Shown here piece after piece: positions 6,816 to 7,016 of a stretch of 7,016 nucleotides of DNA. Source of the stretch: Acidobacteriota bacterium (GTDB taxonomy: Bacteria > Acidobacteriota > Terriglobia > Terriglobales > Acidobacteriaceae). The notes beneath the pieces are model-generated. The model saw only the letters and a program-made list of their open reading frames with translations. It had not been told where the DNA came from and searched no databases. Every line of letters starts with the position of its first letter. Within the stretch, counting starts at the first letter, position 1. Location of the stretch: assembly GCA_021802085.1 (NCBI GenBank), contig JAKAAZ010000186.1, forward strand, positions 1-7,016, in the 5' to 3' direction. A program made the position numbers and the translations under genes.

Positions 6816-6823
6816 AAGACTTA

Positions 6824-7016
6824 CTACAAGCTAGGATGCACGTTGAGCAGCCTTGCCAGCGTATACGCCGCGCCCGCAGCCAGTCCGCCGATGAAAACTG
6901 TTTGCAGGGCGGATTTCCAGGTTCCGCCGCCCGTCAACCGCCCCTTGACGGCGCCAAAAAAGAAAAGCGCAATCAAGGTAATGATGACCGACGCATGCAA
7001 CGCGGAGGATGCCTGT
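6824..7016 (-). CDS. VIT1/CCC1-type Fe2+/Mn2+ transporter, C-terminal fragment
   Basis: The last 64 residues of a minus-strand gene enter from the right edge. Reading codons by hand back from the TAG at 6826-6824 gives a hydrophobic segment ASVIITLIALFFFGAVKGR, a glycine-rich turn with LTGGGTWKSALQT, then VFIGGLAAGAAYTLARLL. The ALFxFGxVKGR and SALQTVxxGGLAAxAAxxxARL patterns are, from memory, the end of the VIT family (DUF125), which moves iron or manganese across the membrane. This frame fits the final two membrane helices of such a protein. It lies 19 bp before egtB in the same direction, so the two are likely cotranscribed. The N-terminal part, including any metal-binding cytosolic domain, is outside the window, so the substrate is not settled. 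Confidence 0.8.
   Translation of the reverse strand, partial: QASSALHASVIITLIALFFFGAVKGRLTGGGTWKSALQTVFIGGLAAGAAYTLARLLNVHPSL

Overview
The window is dense bacterial DNA with short intergenic gaps and mostly high GC. Hand counts of single 60-base lines gave about 55% in tldD and 68% in tldE. The gene content would suit an acidobacterial (Acidobacteriota) soil bacterium: a YfiT/BstA-like thiol transferase, a TldD/TldE pair, EgtB with a tandem-tyrosine active-site motif, EgtD and a VIT-type metal transporter. That assignment is inference from recalled family features; no rRNA or other taxonomic marker is present.

Layout. Positions 1-426 (minus strand) hold most of a YfiT/BstA-like DinB-fold metalloenzyme, cut by the window start. 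A 177-bp divergent region separates it from a plus-strand operon: tldD (604-2046), a gene for an AbiJ-like/STM4504-type protein with a C-terminal HEPN-like RNase motif (2055-3038), and tldE/pmbA (3050-4417). A 39-bp convergent gap follows. The rest is a minus-strand cluster read from right to left: the C-terminus of a VIT1/CCC1-type Fe/Mn transporter (6824-7016, cut by the window end), egtB (5503-6804) and egtD (4457-5500), with gaps of 19 bp and 2 bp.

How the genes work together. TldD and TldE form a heterodimeric zinc protease in which TldD carries the metal site and TldE lacks it. EgtD trimethylates histidine to hercynine and EgtB, a non-haem iron enzyme, adds the sulfur, so the right-hand cluster makes ergothioneine precursors. 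The transporter ahead of them may link this to iron or manganese handling. The YfiT-like gene would act on another low-molecular-weight thiol, such as bacillithiol.

The most interesting point is the AbiJ-like gene sitting in frame order between the two subunit genes of one protease. Its base composition and codon use (seven ATA and six TTA codons) differ sharply from both neighbours (no ATA in tldD, one in tldE), yet its spacing and ribosome binding site fit the operon tightly. It looks like a horizontally acquired antiphage or toxin-like gene lodged inside a housekeeping protease operon.
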